In this document: positions 13,375-22,400 of the stretch, piece by piece
Numbering within the stretch: the first letter of the stretch is position 1
Layout of the letters: each line of letters opens with the position of its first letter
Translations under genes and position numbers: made by a program
NCBI GenBank assembly: GCA_030669775.1
Contig: DAOVCZ010000004.1
Span: 1-25,097 of the forward strand
DNA from: Chloroflexota bacterium
GTDB lineage: Bacteria > Chloroflexota > Anaerolineae > Anaerolineales > UBA4823
Length of the DNA: 25,097 nt
Direction: 5' to 3'
The notes under the pieces: model-generated
What the model saw: the letters and a program-made list of their open reading frames with translations, nothing else
Told to the model about the DNA's origin: nothing
Database searches by the model: none

Positions 13375-15756
13375 TTATTCCAGGGTTACGAGACGAGGTT
13401 CAGGATCATCAATCGCGATTGTTTGGCCATCTGGGAATACAACCTGAGAATTATTATGACCACGGAGTACTGTCATCCCGCGATATTTTACCGTAACCGG
13501 CCAGGGAAAAGGATTATTTCCTGCGAGGTGAACTTTCCAAGGGGAGATCAGTTGAACGCCGAGAGTTTCTAAGAATAATCCTAATGGGGCCAGACCCCAA
13601 AGGGAATTCGATTCTCCAATTCCTTGACCTGTATCCGCATTGTAGTATTGCCGAAAACATCCTTCCTGTTTCAAAGTTTCGATGATTGCACTCATTATAC
13701 GAGTCACTAGTTTTCCTGCTTCCTCTCGATATCCATAGGAGATTAATCCCTCTCCAATTAATACACACCATGGGAGATAGACGTATTGGTAAACCTCATT
13801 TTCCAAATCAACGTTTTTATCAGGACAGGCCGGTAATCCGAATTCACGCCAGTAACGGTCTGGATTAGTGATGGTTTTTTCAACAAGGGATTTTGCCCTT
13901 TCATTAGATGGGATTCTTGCCCAGATCGGAAGTAAAGTTGTGATGTCCTGACTCGTTAATCCTGCGCTGGAAATAATGACGGAATCATCTTCATCGAGTC
14001 CGAGAATTTCCACGAATTCAAGTGAGGTGTAAGTTTGATCGCTGGTAGCTGTCCCCCATCCTGGAAACCAAAGCAATCGATCGGATGGAATACGTTCAAC
14101 GCGATGTTTGCCAGACGGGCTGAGACCGTGGATAGTTATTTGGGATTTGCGGGTCGTTTCCTGACTGGTTTTTATCCGGAAAACCAAACGATGCGGCTGG
14201 GAGAAATCTTGGTTTATTTGGATTACTCCAGAACCAGATTGCTCGCAAATCACTATTTTGTTTGTACGTTTATGGCTATCACGATCCCAATATGTATAGC
14301 TGTTAATTTGCTCATCCCAAGCGTCCTCAACTGCAAATCGTAATTTATCAGCATAGGACTCCAAATTAGATACTGGGTCGGTCAGGTTTATCAATTTGGC
14401 GATTCTGATTAAGACCTGACATTCTTGATACAAGAAAGCGCATAATGATGGACTTTCAGAGGTTGTTATGTCTATCCCTTGCGCCCATGAGTGCCAGCGT
14501 GCGAATATTGGATGGTCTTCAAATCCAGCCTGGATGGGGTGGTCCCACTCTGGAACATCATCTTCATCTCTGTCATGTTGTGGAGAAAACCATGAGAAGA
14601 AGAAATTTAATAATTTCGGAAACACATGCACCAGGAATTCTTTATCTTCGAGGACTTGATAAATTCGCCAAGCAAAGCTAGCAAGAAGAGGTGTCGCGAG
14701 TCGATTGCTTAGTTGACCTCCTAATCCAGGCTTCCAATCGATTTCGCCATTTTCATTAATCGAATTCAACGAGTTTTTCAATATTCCTGCAGCTAGATTG
14801 GGCGCAGATGGGAGAATCAGGTTGGCCAAGTAATATGAATCCAGCGGTGTCTGTCCACTCCATTGAGGACCGTAATCGCTTCCATCACCTCTGTAAGAAA
14901 AGCCATCATCTGGGTGGCGGGTTGTTGCAAATGATAGTCGTTCAAGGTGAGGTGTTTTGCCAATAAACAAACCGAGGGCTGTCTTTTGGGCTAGGGAAAA
15001 TGCATTGTCCCACTCTTCATTACCAGTATAGATATCGACTTGAGCTAAATTATGAAGCTCAAGGCGTGCAATTTCTGCCTCCCAGTTGCTCGCTGCGATC
15101 TCTCTAGCGAGGGAGAAAGAATCTTCTGGTGTACTGAGGGCAGCTTGACACCAGATAAATTGACGGGATTTCCCCGGAGGTAAATCTAAGCCATGCACAA
15201 GAGCAGGGTAGGGGCTGTTGACCGTGGATGCGCCCCCAGTGATAAAAATGACTGGAGCTATATTTCCGCTGGCGCCGACGAGAACCGGAACAGCTTCGAT
15301 CTCCTGCGGAGTCATTCGTGAACCATCATCTGAAGGGTTAAGCAGTGCAACCCATTCAAACTTGATTTGCTTATTCTGAGAACTCGTGTTGGTGATGCGA
15401 ATTCGTCCTGCGATCGCATTCGAAGCAGGCACCCAATATTCACCGGATACCTCTATAGAATCTATAGGGGAGTAGGTTATCTCAGTGAAATTGGGGAACA
15501 AACGGCGGATGTTAGGTGTTTTTACAAATCTCTTCGGATTAGTAATGCTGTCATGTGCTTCAGAAAAACGAGGAAACATGCGCATCTTCTTCGCGCGGAG
15601 TCCATAAGTTGTCTGGAGAGCGATAGCTTGAGGTTCGCCACTATTTTGGGTGAGTTCCCAAATCTGGTCATTAACGTAATTAGGATTTGAGACTCGTGCA
15701 TCAGCAGCGATTGTCAGCGTCAATGGGGTTCCTGAGCCGAGATTATTCTCATGCAT
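13375..15756 (-). CDS. Six-hairpin (alpha/alpha)6-barrel glycosidase-like protein (GH63-like)
   Basis: A 793-residue protein without signal peptide or membrane helix, so probably cytosolic. The N-terminal ~250 residues look like a beta-sandwich (IAGRIRITNTSSQNKQIKFEW). A helical catalytic-barrel region (about 260-720) contains TPLDSYYLANLILP, GQLSNRLATPLLASFAWRIY, EWDHPIQAGFEDHPIFARW and NSLWGLAPLGLFLETLG. The order and Trp/Asp-rich loops resemble glycosidases of the GH63/GH37/mannosylglycerate-hydrolase type. A C-terminal beta part (PVTVKYRGMTVLRGHNNSQV) looks like the small sandwich of such enzymes. The WDHP Asp is a candidate catalytic acid. A substrate cannot be named. The fold call is from sequence feel, so confidence is moderate. 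It lies 9 bp after the opine dehydrogenase-like gene and 1 bp before the antiporter, firmly inside one operon. Confidence 0.6.
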   Translation of the reverse strand: MHENNLGSGTPLTLTIAADARVSNPNYVNDQIWELTQNSGEPQAIALQTTYGLRAKKMRMFPRFSEAHDSITNPKRFVKTPNIRRLFPNFTEITYSPIDSIEVSGEYWVPASNAIAGRIRITNTSSQNKQIKFEWVALLNPSDDGSRMTPQEIEAVPVLVGASGNIAPVIFITGGASTVNSPYPALVHGLDLPPGKSRQFIWCQAALSTPEDSFSLAREIAASNWEAEIARLELHNLAQVDIYTGNEEWDNAFSLAQKTALGLFIGKTPHLERLSFATTRHPDDGFSYRGDGSDYGPQWSGQTPLDSYYLANLILPSAPNLAAGILKNSLNSINENGEIDWKPGLGGQLSNRLATPLLASFAWRIYQVLEDKEFLVHVFPKLLNFFFSWFSPQHDRDEDDVPEWDHPIQAGFEDHPIFARWHSWAQGIDITTSESPSLCAFLYQECQVLIRIAKLINLTDPVSNLESYADKLRFAVEDAWDEQINSYTYWDRDSHKRTNKIVICEQSGSGVIQINQDFSQPHRLVFRIKTSQETTRKSQITIHGLSPSGKHRVERIPSDRLLWFPGWGTATSDQTYTSLEFVEILGLDEDDSVIISSAGLTSQDITTLLPIWARIPSNERAKSLVEKTITNPDRYWREFGLPACPDKNVDLENEVYQYVYLPWCVLIGEGLISYGYREEAGKLVTRIMSAIIETLKQEGCFRQYYNADTGQGIGESNSLWGLAPLGLFLETLGVQLISPWKVHLAGNNPFPWPVTVKYRGMTVLRGHNNSQVVFPDGQTIAIDDPEPRLVTLE

Positions 15757-15765
15757 ATAGAGAAC

Positions 15766-16875
15766 CTAATACTCGAAATGACCCTCTGTTACGTATTCTG
15801 TTAATTCGGTAACACTTAAACGATCGATGCCTAATTTTCGCAGTGTTCGTCCTCGTCGCCAATAATCAGTGCGGTGGATGATACACGCCATCCGAATGAT
15901 ACTCTCCATCCCCCGGACGGAGACTCCGTACCGTTGAGCCATTGAAGCTATGGGCACCAAACTCATCGGCACATCCTCGAAAATATACCGGTGATTAAGG
16001 GTATTTGGAGCTTTAATCCCATAGTAACCTGGTTGATTATGAATTGCCTCATGCAGGTCATCACCTGTTGTGGTATATGCCATTTTTAACCAATCCATCG
16101 CAGTTTGGGCGCGTATTCCCAACGCGGAAGCAACCGTCACCCTTTCACGATCTAAGACTTCCAGTAGACGGGCAACAGATGGTGTCACTCCATCAATGTA
16201 AAACTGAAAATCGCCATGGGTAGATTCTATCCGACCGGCATTGAGCAAAGTCAATGCTGGATGAAAAATGGCTCCCATATTGTTCAAACCCGTATGAAGT
16301 ACATTGGTGCCATCAATAAATTGTGGATATGCTGGGATGATGACTTTTAAAACTTGATCTGTGCGATTGGAAGGTAAGGCTGCCAGCGGTACAGCATCCT
16401 TGATTCGAAAGATCCGTGCTTGTGCAGGACCATCTGAACGGCTGGCATAGATAAATGTTTCAGCTTCGGATATCGTGACATCGGCTTTACCGCCCGCATC
16501 CCGGATAACTTTCGCAAATTCGAGAGCTCCACCTGTGCGCCCCGGGTGGAGGACTACAATTTGCCCGTCCCGAAGAAATGGTCCTGCGTTCCGGGCGATA
16601 TTTGCATGTGCCGATGATGGAACTACAACCATCACGACATCCGCAGCTTCTATGGCAGCTTGAATCTCTGAGGTAACGATGTTTAATTCCCCGAATCCGT
16701 GGGGGCCACCTTCGTAACTTTCTAATTCAATTCCGCCTCTTGTCTTAATAGCCGCGATATGCTCTGGCGTGCGGTTGTACAAGTTCACCTCAAATCCCTT
16801 CAAAGATAGGTGAGCTGCCATAGCTTTTCCCCCATGTCCTGCACCAACTACAGTAAATCGGGTAGATTTGCCCAT
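15766..16875 (-). CDS. NAD(P)-dependent opine (octopine/nopaline) dehydrogenase family protein
   Basis: A 369-residue two-domain oxidoreductase. The N-terminal Rossmann fold starts VVGAGHGGKAMAAHLSLKG (dinucleotide GxGxxG at about 11-16) and continues with VNLYNRTPEHI and ADVVMVVVPSSAH. The C-terminal helical octopine-dehydrogenase domain has LNNMGAIFHPALTLLNAGRI, whose His matches the catalytic His position of the family, and later DDLHEAIHNQPGYYGIKAPN. Family enzymes join or split an amino acid and a 2-oxo acid by reductive condensation; relatives in environmental bacteria are mostly uncharacterised. AAGGAG lies 5 bases before the ATG. It follows the B12-domain gene by 64 bp, suggesting a shared amino-acid-related route, which is inference. 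Confidence 0.88.
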   Translation of the reverse strand: MGKSTRFTVVGAGHGGKAMAAHLSLKGFEVNLYNRTPEHIAAIKTRGGIELESYEGGPHGFGELNIVTSEIQAAIEAADVVMVVVPSSAHANIARNAGPFLRDGQIVVLHPGRTGGALEFAKVIRDAGGKADVTISEAETFIYASRSDGPAQARIFRIKDAVPLAALPSNRTDQVLKVIIPAYPQFIDGTNVLHTGLNNMGAIFHPALTLLNAGRIESTHGDFQFYIDGVTPSVARLLEVLDRERVTVASALGIRAQTAMDWLKMAYTTTGDDLHEAIHNQPGYYGIKAPNTLNHRYIFEDVPMSLVPIASMAQRYGVSVRGMESIIRMACIIHRTDYWRRGRTLRKLGIDRLSVTELTEYVTEGHFEY

Positions 16876-16939
16876 CGTCTCTCCTTAATTCTGAATTTTA
16901 ATGATTGCACCTGACAAGGAATATACTTCGTAACTTATC

Positions 16940-18583
16940 CTAGAGAACCTCTAGATTTGCAATACGTTCTTTTTCTGATACTTGTCGACCTGAAGCGTCT
17001 ATAGCAGTACACGCTCCTTTGATAATCCGGGTTTTGATTTTCCCCCGGGCAAATGGATTGTTACGTAACTGAGGTGCATCCAGTATTCCCTTGTCAACAG
17101 CGTTGGAAAGTGTTGTTGGATCAATTAATGGATCCGATAAGCCTGGACTTCCAAGGGCTTGAATTGATTGGATCGTAAATTTGCTTTCTTCTACTAATTG
17201 TTCTTTTCGCTCTTGGACCAATGGATCAGCTCTCATGTCTGGCTGGCCCGCTAGAGCGTTATCAATTGCCCGACGAGCGAGCTTGCTTGCCTGGATAATA
17301 TCTTTGGCTGTTGCAGCATGGTCAGCTTCTGTATGTCCTACAATGTGAACAATATGCGGTTTGATTGACATTTGCAAATATATACTGGCCACTAAGTGTG
17401 CACGGGCAGAATCAATATCTTGAGGATAACTGAGCAGCCCTGTCCGCGTTTGACGCCAAATGCGAAAATCCTGGTCAGCCAATGGGGAAATCAATTCGAG
17501 GATCGCCAGCATTTTTGCTAAATCCATGGCATCACTTAAACCTGGAGGGCTGTTGAACATCAACTGGGCAATATAATCACTTACTCCGAAGTATTTTGCA
17601 TTATAAGCAGCCAGGAATGCCGAGACTACAAAAACCACACACGTGGCGTCACGCATACCCCAATGATGTGGTTCATTAAGTTCAACTGGGATATTTCGAT
17701 TTCCATACCATTCCATTACCTTCTGGTGCTCACGAATAGACCCTTGTAGATCCCAAGGACCACGGCCATCCATCTGATTGAACCAGAATAAAGGGATTGC
17801 ACACCACGCGTTATGGATGGTATCGACGTAAAGTTCGGCTAGATCGATAAAATCATCTGTTCCAGAATATGTACGCATTAAGGGGTAGTTACCTACGCGG
17901 CTGTCAGCATATAATTCCCGGTAATCACCTGCTGAGCGGACAGGAACTCCCCCTGCACCTCGCCTGCGTGGATCTTGTCTCTCTGGATTAAAAAAATTCT
18001 CTTGTGCATCCTGATCAATACCCAAAGAGATAACATCAATCGCTTGTGCTTCGGCGATTTCTCTAATGCCTTTGCGTGTTGCCTCCATGGTTGGTAGACC
18101 AAAATGGTGACGAAGAAGGGGATAGGGTGATTTCCAAAGAATACGATCAATAGTATTCTGGGGGAAATCAGATTCGCTTTCAGGCTTGACAGATTGTCCT
18201 TTCAAGTAAGCTAAAACAGTTTCAGCTGGTTCCCCACCTTCAAATGTACGTTCAAAGAAACCGAGCGCTTGAGCCCGAGAAGCAATGGGAGGTGTACCCC
18301 CAAATGCAAATCGAACACCCTGGTTGCGCAATTCATCAGCTGATTCAGCGAATTCACCTAGTAATCGTTCACCCGTGTCTGGCGTTAATCGATAAGAAAC
18401 TGCCACAAGATCAGCTTTTTCCCGCTCTGCAGCTGCGATCACTTCAGCAACCGGAACGGATGGACCGAGAAAGATCGTCCGCCATCCTGCTTCTTCAGCC
18501 AAGCGCAGAAAGTTCATGACCCCAGCGACATGGACACATTCACCAAGCGCTGCAGCGACGACGGTTTTTCCCGAGGGTGACAT
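16940..18583 (-). CDS. Cobalamin-binding-domain protein of unknown reaction
   Basis: A 547-residue protein. Residues about 7-130 form a B12-binding Rossmann-like domain: VVAAALGECVHVAGVMNFL, then GWRTIFLGPSVPVAEVI, ADLVAVSYRLTP and VRFAFGGTPPI. The usual DxHxxG cobalt-ligand motif reads CVHVAG: the His (residue 18) and Gly are present but Asp is replaced, with a Glu one place earlier. The remaining ~400 residues (AIDVISLGIDQDAQENFF, NAWCAIPLFWFNQMDGRGPW, HHWGMRDATCVVFVVSAFLA) have the look of a TIM-barrel mutase partner, but I cannot assign it to glutamate mutase, aminomutase or methyltransferase families with confidence. It is the first gene of a four-gene operon. The ATG has only a weak AAGG about 15 bases upstream. 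Confidence 0.7.
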   Translation of the reverse strand: MSPSGKTVVAAALGECVHVAGVMNFLRLAEEAGWRTIFLGPSVPVAEVIAAAEREKADLVAVSYRLTPDTGERLLGEFAESADELRNQGVRFAFGGTPPIASRAQALGFFERTFEGGEPAETVLAYLKGQSVKPESESDFPQNTIDRILWKSPYPLLRHHFGLPTMEATRKGIREIAEAQAIDVISLGIDQDAQENFFNPERQDPRRRGAGGVPVRSAGDYRELYADSRVGNYPLMRTYSGTDDFIDLAELYVDTIHNAWCAIPLFWFNQMDGRGPWDLQGSIREHQKVMEWYGNRNIPVELNEPHHWGMRDATCVVFVVSAFLAAYNAKYFGVSDYIAQLMFNSPPGLSDAMDLAKMLAILELISPLADQDFRIWRQTRTGLLSYPQDIDSARAHLVASIYLQMSIKPHIVHIVGHTEADHAATAKDIIQASKLARRAIDNALAGQPDMRADPLVQERKEQLVEESKFTIQSIQALGSPGLSDPLIDPTTLSNAVDKGILDAPQLRNNPFARGKIKTRIIKGACTAIDASGRQVSEKERIANLEVL

Positions 18584-18649
18584 ATTTGTTATTGAGCCTT
18601 ATATCGTGATATTGATGATTTTGATTTCGGTAATATTTTTTGCTTTGTG

Positions 18650-18655
18650 ATTATA
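18650..18655 (-). promoter_or_regulatory. Candidate -10 for the B12/opine/glycosidase/antiporter operon
   Basis: The minus strand reads TATAAT, giving a leader of about 60 bases to the ATG at 18583. The -35 region is weak (ATTGGG-like). It coincides with the dyad at 18671-18697, as expected of an activator- or repressor-controlled promoter. Confidence 0.4.
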
Positions 18656-18670
18656 GACGATTAATATTTG

Positions 18671-18697
18671 CCCAATTAGCAATCTTGCTAAAATGGG
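18671..18697. promoter_or_regulatory. Inverted repeat over the minus-strand -35 region
   Basis: The core is TTAGCAA-TC-TTGCTAA (7-bp arms). With a small bulge the arms extend to CCCA...TGGG. It spans where the -35 of the minus promoter would be, so it is a candidate operator. Confidence 0.4.
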
Positions 18698-18825
18698 ATG
18701 GGGGAACAAGTTATGATCATTTTTCGTCTTTAATGTGTGATATTTGTATAAATCATTCTAACACACCATACATACGCTTGATTGACTTAATGAAAACTGA
18801 GAGAAATCGATCATTATGTCCTGCA

Positions 18826-18834
18826 TGTTATAAT
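18826..18834 (+). promoter_or_regulatory. Extended -10 promoter for the MaoC/PBP genes
   Basis: TGTTATAAT has the TGn extension plus a perfect TATAAT, which can work without a -35 (the region 17 bp upstream is poor). The predicted start near 18841 falls next to a palindrome at 18845-18860, leaving a ~180-base leader. Confidence 0.45.
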
Positions 18835-18844
18835 TTTTTTTGAC

Positions 18845-18860
18845 TTTTCTCGGGAGAAAA
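18845..18860. promoter_or_regulatory. Inverted repeat at the predicted MaoC/PBP transcription start
   Basis: TTTTCTC-GG-GAGAAAA is a 7-bp perfect inverted repeat about 10 bp after the TATAAT. This suits a repressor site at +1 or a 5'-end RNA hairpin. Confidence 0.4.
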
Positions 18861-19019
18861 CTCGAGGCGATTATTATATTTGAGGTCAAGATTAAATAAA
18901 TCAAGTATTTTGAGTGAATACATACAATCAGAATGAGGGATTTCTTAAATTAGTTTGAAGATGCAATAATAAAAGCGGTTTGGCTTGGTGAATAAAAATA
19001 ACTCGAGTATGGAGGAGAA

Positions 19020-19481
19020 ATGACAACCTTAATGCGTGGAAAATACTTTGATGAATTTGAGGTTGGAATGAATTTTGTAAGCCCTGGGCGGACAATAACT
19101 GAAAGTGATATTGTTTCATTCGCAGGTTTGTCAGGCGATTACACTCAAATCCATACCGATGCAGAGTTCAGTAAAACAACACCTGTCGGTCAGCGAGTAG
19201 CGCATGGATTACTGGGTCTTTCAATTGCCTCTGGTCTAGCTGTTAGAACAGGAGTCCTTGAAGGCACAGTTATTGCATTTAGAGAAATTGTTGAATGGAA
19301 GTTCGTCAAGACGATCTTTATTGGTGATACAGTTCGTGTTTCGTTATACGTGCTTGAAACCAAGGCGCTCCCCAGGTTAAGAGGGGGGACAGTCAACATC
19401 GAATTAAGATTATTAAACCAAAATGACGATGTTGTAATGAAGGGGATTTGGAAAGTATTGGTGGCATCAAAACCAGAGTAA
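19020..19481 (+). CDS. MaoC-like (R)-specific enoyl-CoA hydratase/dehydratase family protein
   Basis: A 153-residue hot-dog-fold protein. The family adds water to trans-2-enoyl-CoA or related acyl thioesters. It has the N-terminal GKYFDEFEVGMNFVSPGRTI and the hydratase signature SGDYTQIHTDAEFSK...GQRVAHG, with the catalytic Asp and His five residues apart. Length is normal for a single MaoC domain. GGAGGAG lies 2-3 bases before the ATG at 19020; a second ATG four codons later is possible. It ends 4 bp before the penicillin-binding protein gene, so the two share a transcript, an odd pairing with no obvious biochemical link. Across the divergent promoter lie the B12 and opine dehydrogenase genes, with which it might share a substrate route (inference). 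Confidence 0.88.
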   Translation: MTTLMRGKYFDEFEVGMNFVSPGRTITESDIVSFAGLSGDYTQIHTDAEFSKTTPVGQRVAHGLLGLSIASGLAVRTGVLEGTVIAFREIVEWKFVKTIFIGDTVRVSLYVLETKALPRLRGGTVNIELRLLNQNDDVVMKGIWKVLVASKPE

Positions 19482-19485
19482 TCTC

Positions 19486-22400
19486 ATGCCAGATGCTGTT
19501 CTGAACAATCCATCAGAAGATGATCCTGATCGCGATCAGAAAAATATCTCCAACCAAGATGGAGAAGGGCATGGATTCTCAGAATCTGCCGGGATCGATC
19601 AACACCCTAGTGAAGAAAAACCTGTTTCTGATTCAAGTGAGGATTCTGCCGGAACGCTCAATGAAGAATTCGAAAATGGAAAGGATACATCAGAAGTAAG
19701 AGTACATTCTGAAGGTGAGACAGAACAGAATGATGTTGATTCCCCAAGAGTTGAGGATAGAAAAGGATCAGATACAGAATACGAATTAGATGAGCAGGCT
19801 GCTGAATCCGTCGATTCTTCAGAATTCTATTCAACATATACAGCCAAGGGTTGGTATAACCCTGATGAAGGTCTTCCAGTTGAAACCGAGATCACCAAAA
19901 GAGATTCTGAACAGGATAATGAGCTGATCACCGGGGATACACAGCCGGTAAATGTATCCTCTGTAGAACCTCCACTAACACTTGATCAAATATCCTCCTC
20001 CAAGTTACCACAAAGTGATACACAAGGTAATCATTTGCCAAACCAGATCGATCTGGATGCCACCCGAGTCGCTTCCACAGCTTATATCGCTTCTAAGATT
20101 GATTCTGTAAATCGAATAAATTCAACCTCTCAATCCAGAACAGGCTACTCTCCCTCTCAGCGATCATCTGCTGCTCCACCTCGTGCTGGGGCGTTTGACT
20201 TACAACGTGGTATGGGATGTTTACTCCGATTTTCCATCGCCGGAATGTTCATTCTGGTGATTGTGGGATTGATCGGCATATCGGTATTACTATTCCAATA
20301 TTACCGGATTGCGGCAACATTACCCCCAGTTGATGATTTGCGCCAGAAAGCAGCCCAATTTGAGACCACCCGTATCCTCGATCGTAACGGAAATGTATTG
20401 TATGAGATCTTGGATCCAACCGCCGGTCGTCGTTCTTATGTAAATCTGGATAAGATCTCTCCCTACCTGGTAGCAGCGATCATTGCGACGGAGGATAAAG
20501 GTTTTTACAGCCACCCTGGATTTGATGCGACTGCAATTGGCAGAGCTTTTTTACAAAATTATCAAGGTGGCGAAACAGTTTCGGGGGCTTCCACAATTAC
20601 CCAACAATTAGCTCGAATGCTCTTATTCTCTCCGGAAGAGCGGTCGGAAATCACATATATGCGCAAGGTTCGTGAAGCAATCCTGGCAGCGGAAATAACA
20701 CGACGCTACACGAAAGACGAGATCCTGGAGCTCTATATCAATGAAGTTTACTTTGGAAATCTTGCTTATGGTGTGGAGGCTGCTGCGCAAACCTATTTTC
20801 GTACCTCTGCAGACAAGTTGACATTAGCCCAGGCAGCTTTTCTAGGTGGATTAATCCAAGCCCCTTCAGTTTATGATGTCTACACAAATCGAGATGTCAC
20901 ATTGAACCGTTTAGAACAGGTTCTGTTCTTAATGTATGAGGTTAGTCAGGAACAAGGATGTATCTATGTGAGTAACAGTCCTCAAAGAATTTGCGTGGAT
21001 GCGCTCGTCGTTGCAGGTGTCGCTAATGAGATGGCAGATTATGATTTCAAATCACCAGATATTGAAATCCGATACCCACACTGGGTAACATATATCCGAT
21101 CCTTACTCGAATCCCAATTTGATGCTCAAACCATCTATCGTTCCGGATTCGATGTACACACAACGCTTGATCCAGGTTTACAAGAACTTGCCGAACAAGT
21201 TGTTGCCAAACAGGTAAATGCTCTAGCGGATCGCAATGCCAGCAGCGGTGCCCTTGTTGTGATGCGTCCAAATACCGGTGAAATTTTAGCTATGGTTGGA
21301 TCAGCAGATTTCTATGACGAAAAGGATGGCCAGGTGAACATGGCGATCAACCCTCGCCAGCCAGGATCATCATTTAAACCCCTCACATATACTGCTGCAT
21401 TCGAGAAAGGGTGGACACCCGCAACATTAATTTGGGATGTTCCTTCCGAATTTCCCCCATCAGGTGATCCGAATGACACACGCAAACCTTATATACCAGT
21501 TAACTATGATGACCGCTTTCATGGACCTGTCACAGTCCGGTCAGCATTAGCTAATTCATATAACGTCCCAGCAGTTAAGACTCTCGATTTTGTGGGCATT
21601 TACGATAATCCGGACACACCAGCTGTGGATGGATTGATTGCTTTCGCAAAACGTTTAGGCATAACGACATTAACCCGAGACGATTACGGGTTATCTTTGA
21701 CCCTCGGTGGAGGTGAAGTTACTTTACTCGAGCTCACCGGTGCATATGCGACATTTGCCAATGGAGGCCGGCGCATACCTCCGACTGCAATAACCCAGAT
21801 CGTTGATTTTAATGGCAATGTGGTATACCAATACAATCCACCGACAGGTGAGCAGGTAATTCGACCTGAACATGCATATTTGATCTCTTCCATTCTATCG
21901 GATAATGAGGCCCGTACTCCTGCTTTTGGACCCAATTCTGTCTTAAATTTACCTTTCCAAGCTGCTTCGAAAACCGGCACCACTAATGATTTCCGTGATA
22001 ACTGGACGATAGGATACATCCCAGAACTCGCAGTGGGTGTATGGGTCGGAAATGCAGATTATTCTCCAATGCAAAATATTAGTGGTTTAACTGGTGCAGC
22101 ACCCATCTGGGCTGAGTTCATGAAAGAATCTGCCAACCAGGTTACTGGAGGAAACCCTTCGCCATTTATCAGACCTGGTGGAATTGTCGAAAGGATAATC
22201 TGTGCAGTATCAGGAACGGAGCCTTCTAATAAATGTCCAATTCAGCGTAGCGAAATATTTGCTGCAAACCAGCCACCATTACCTAAAAATCAGGATTTAT
22301 GGAAAAAAGTGGTTGTTGATACCTGGACTGGTTTGGAAGCTTCGCCTGCATGTGAAAAATATACTGATGAAAAATTAGCCGTCAACGTTGATGATTCTTG

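Larger units (their letters stand above)
18584..19019. promoter_or_regulatory. Divergent regulatory region (436 bp, AT-rich, no gene)
   Basis: This gap separates the minus-strand B12/opine/antiporter operon from the plus-strand MaoC/PBP pair. It holds candidate promoters in both directions, each next to an inverted repeat, listed separately. I find no credible gene in it; a 67-codon frame at 18640-18843 is AT-rich, Cys/His-scattered and lacks a ribosome binding site. Confidence 0.6.

Noticed and set aside
18640..18843. 67-codon Cys/His-containing frame as a small metal-binding protein
   Set aside because: The cysteines do not form paired CxxC motifs, there is no ribosome binding site, and it overlaps promoter and dyad elements.
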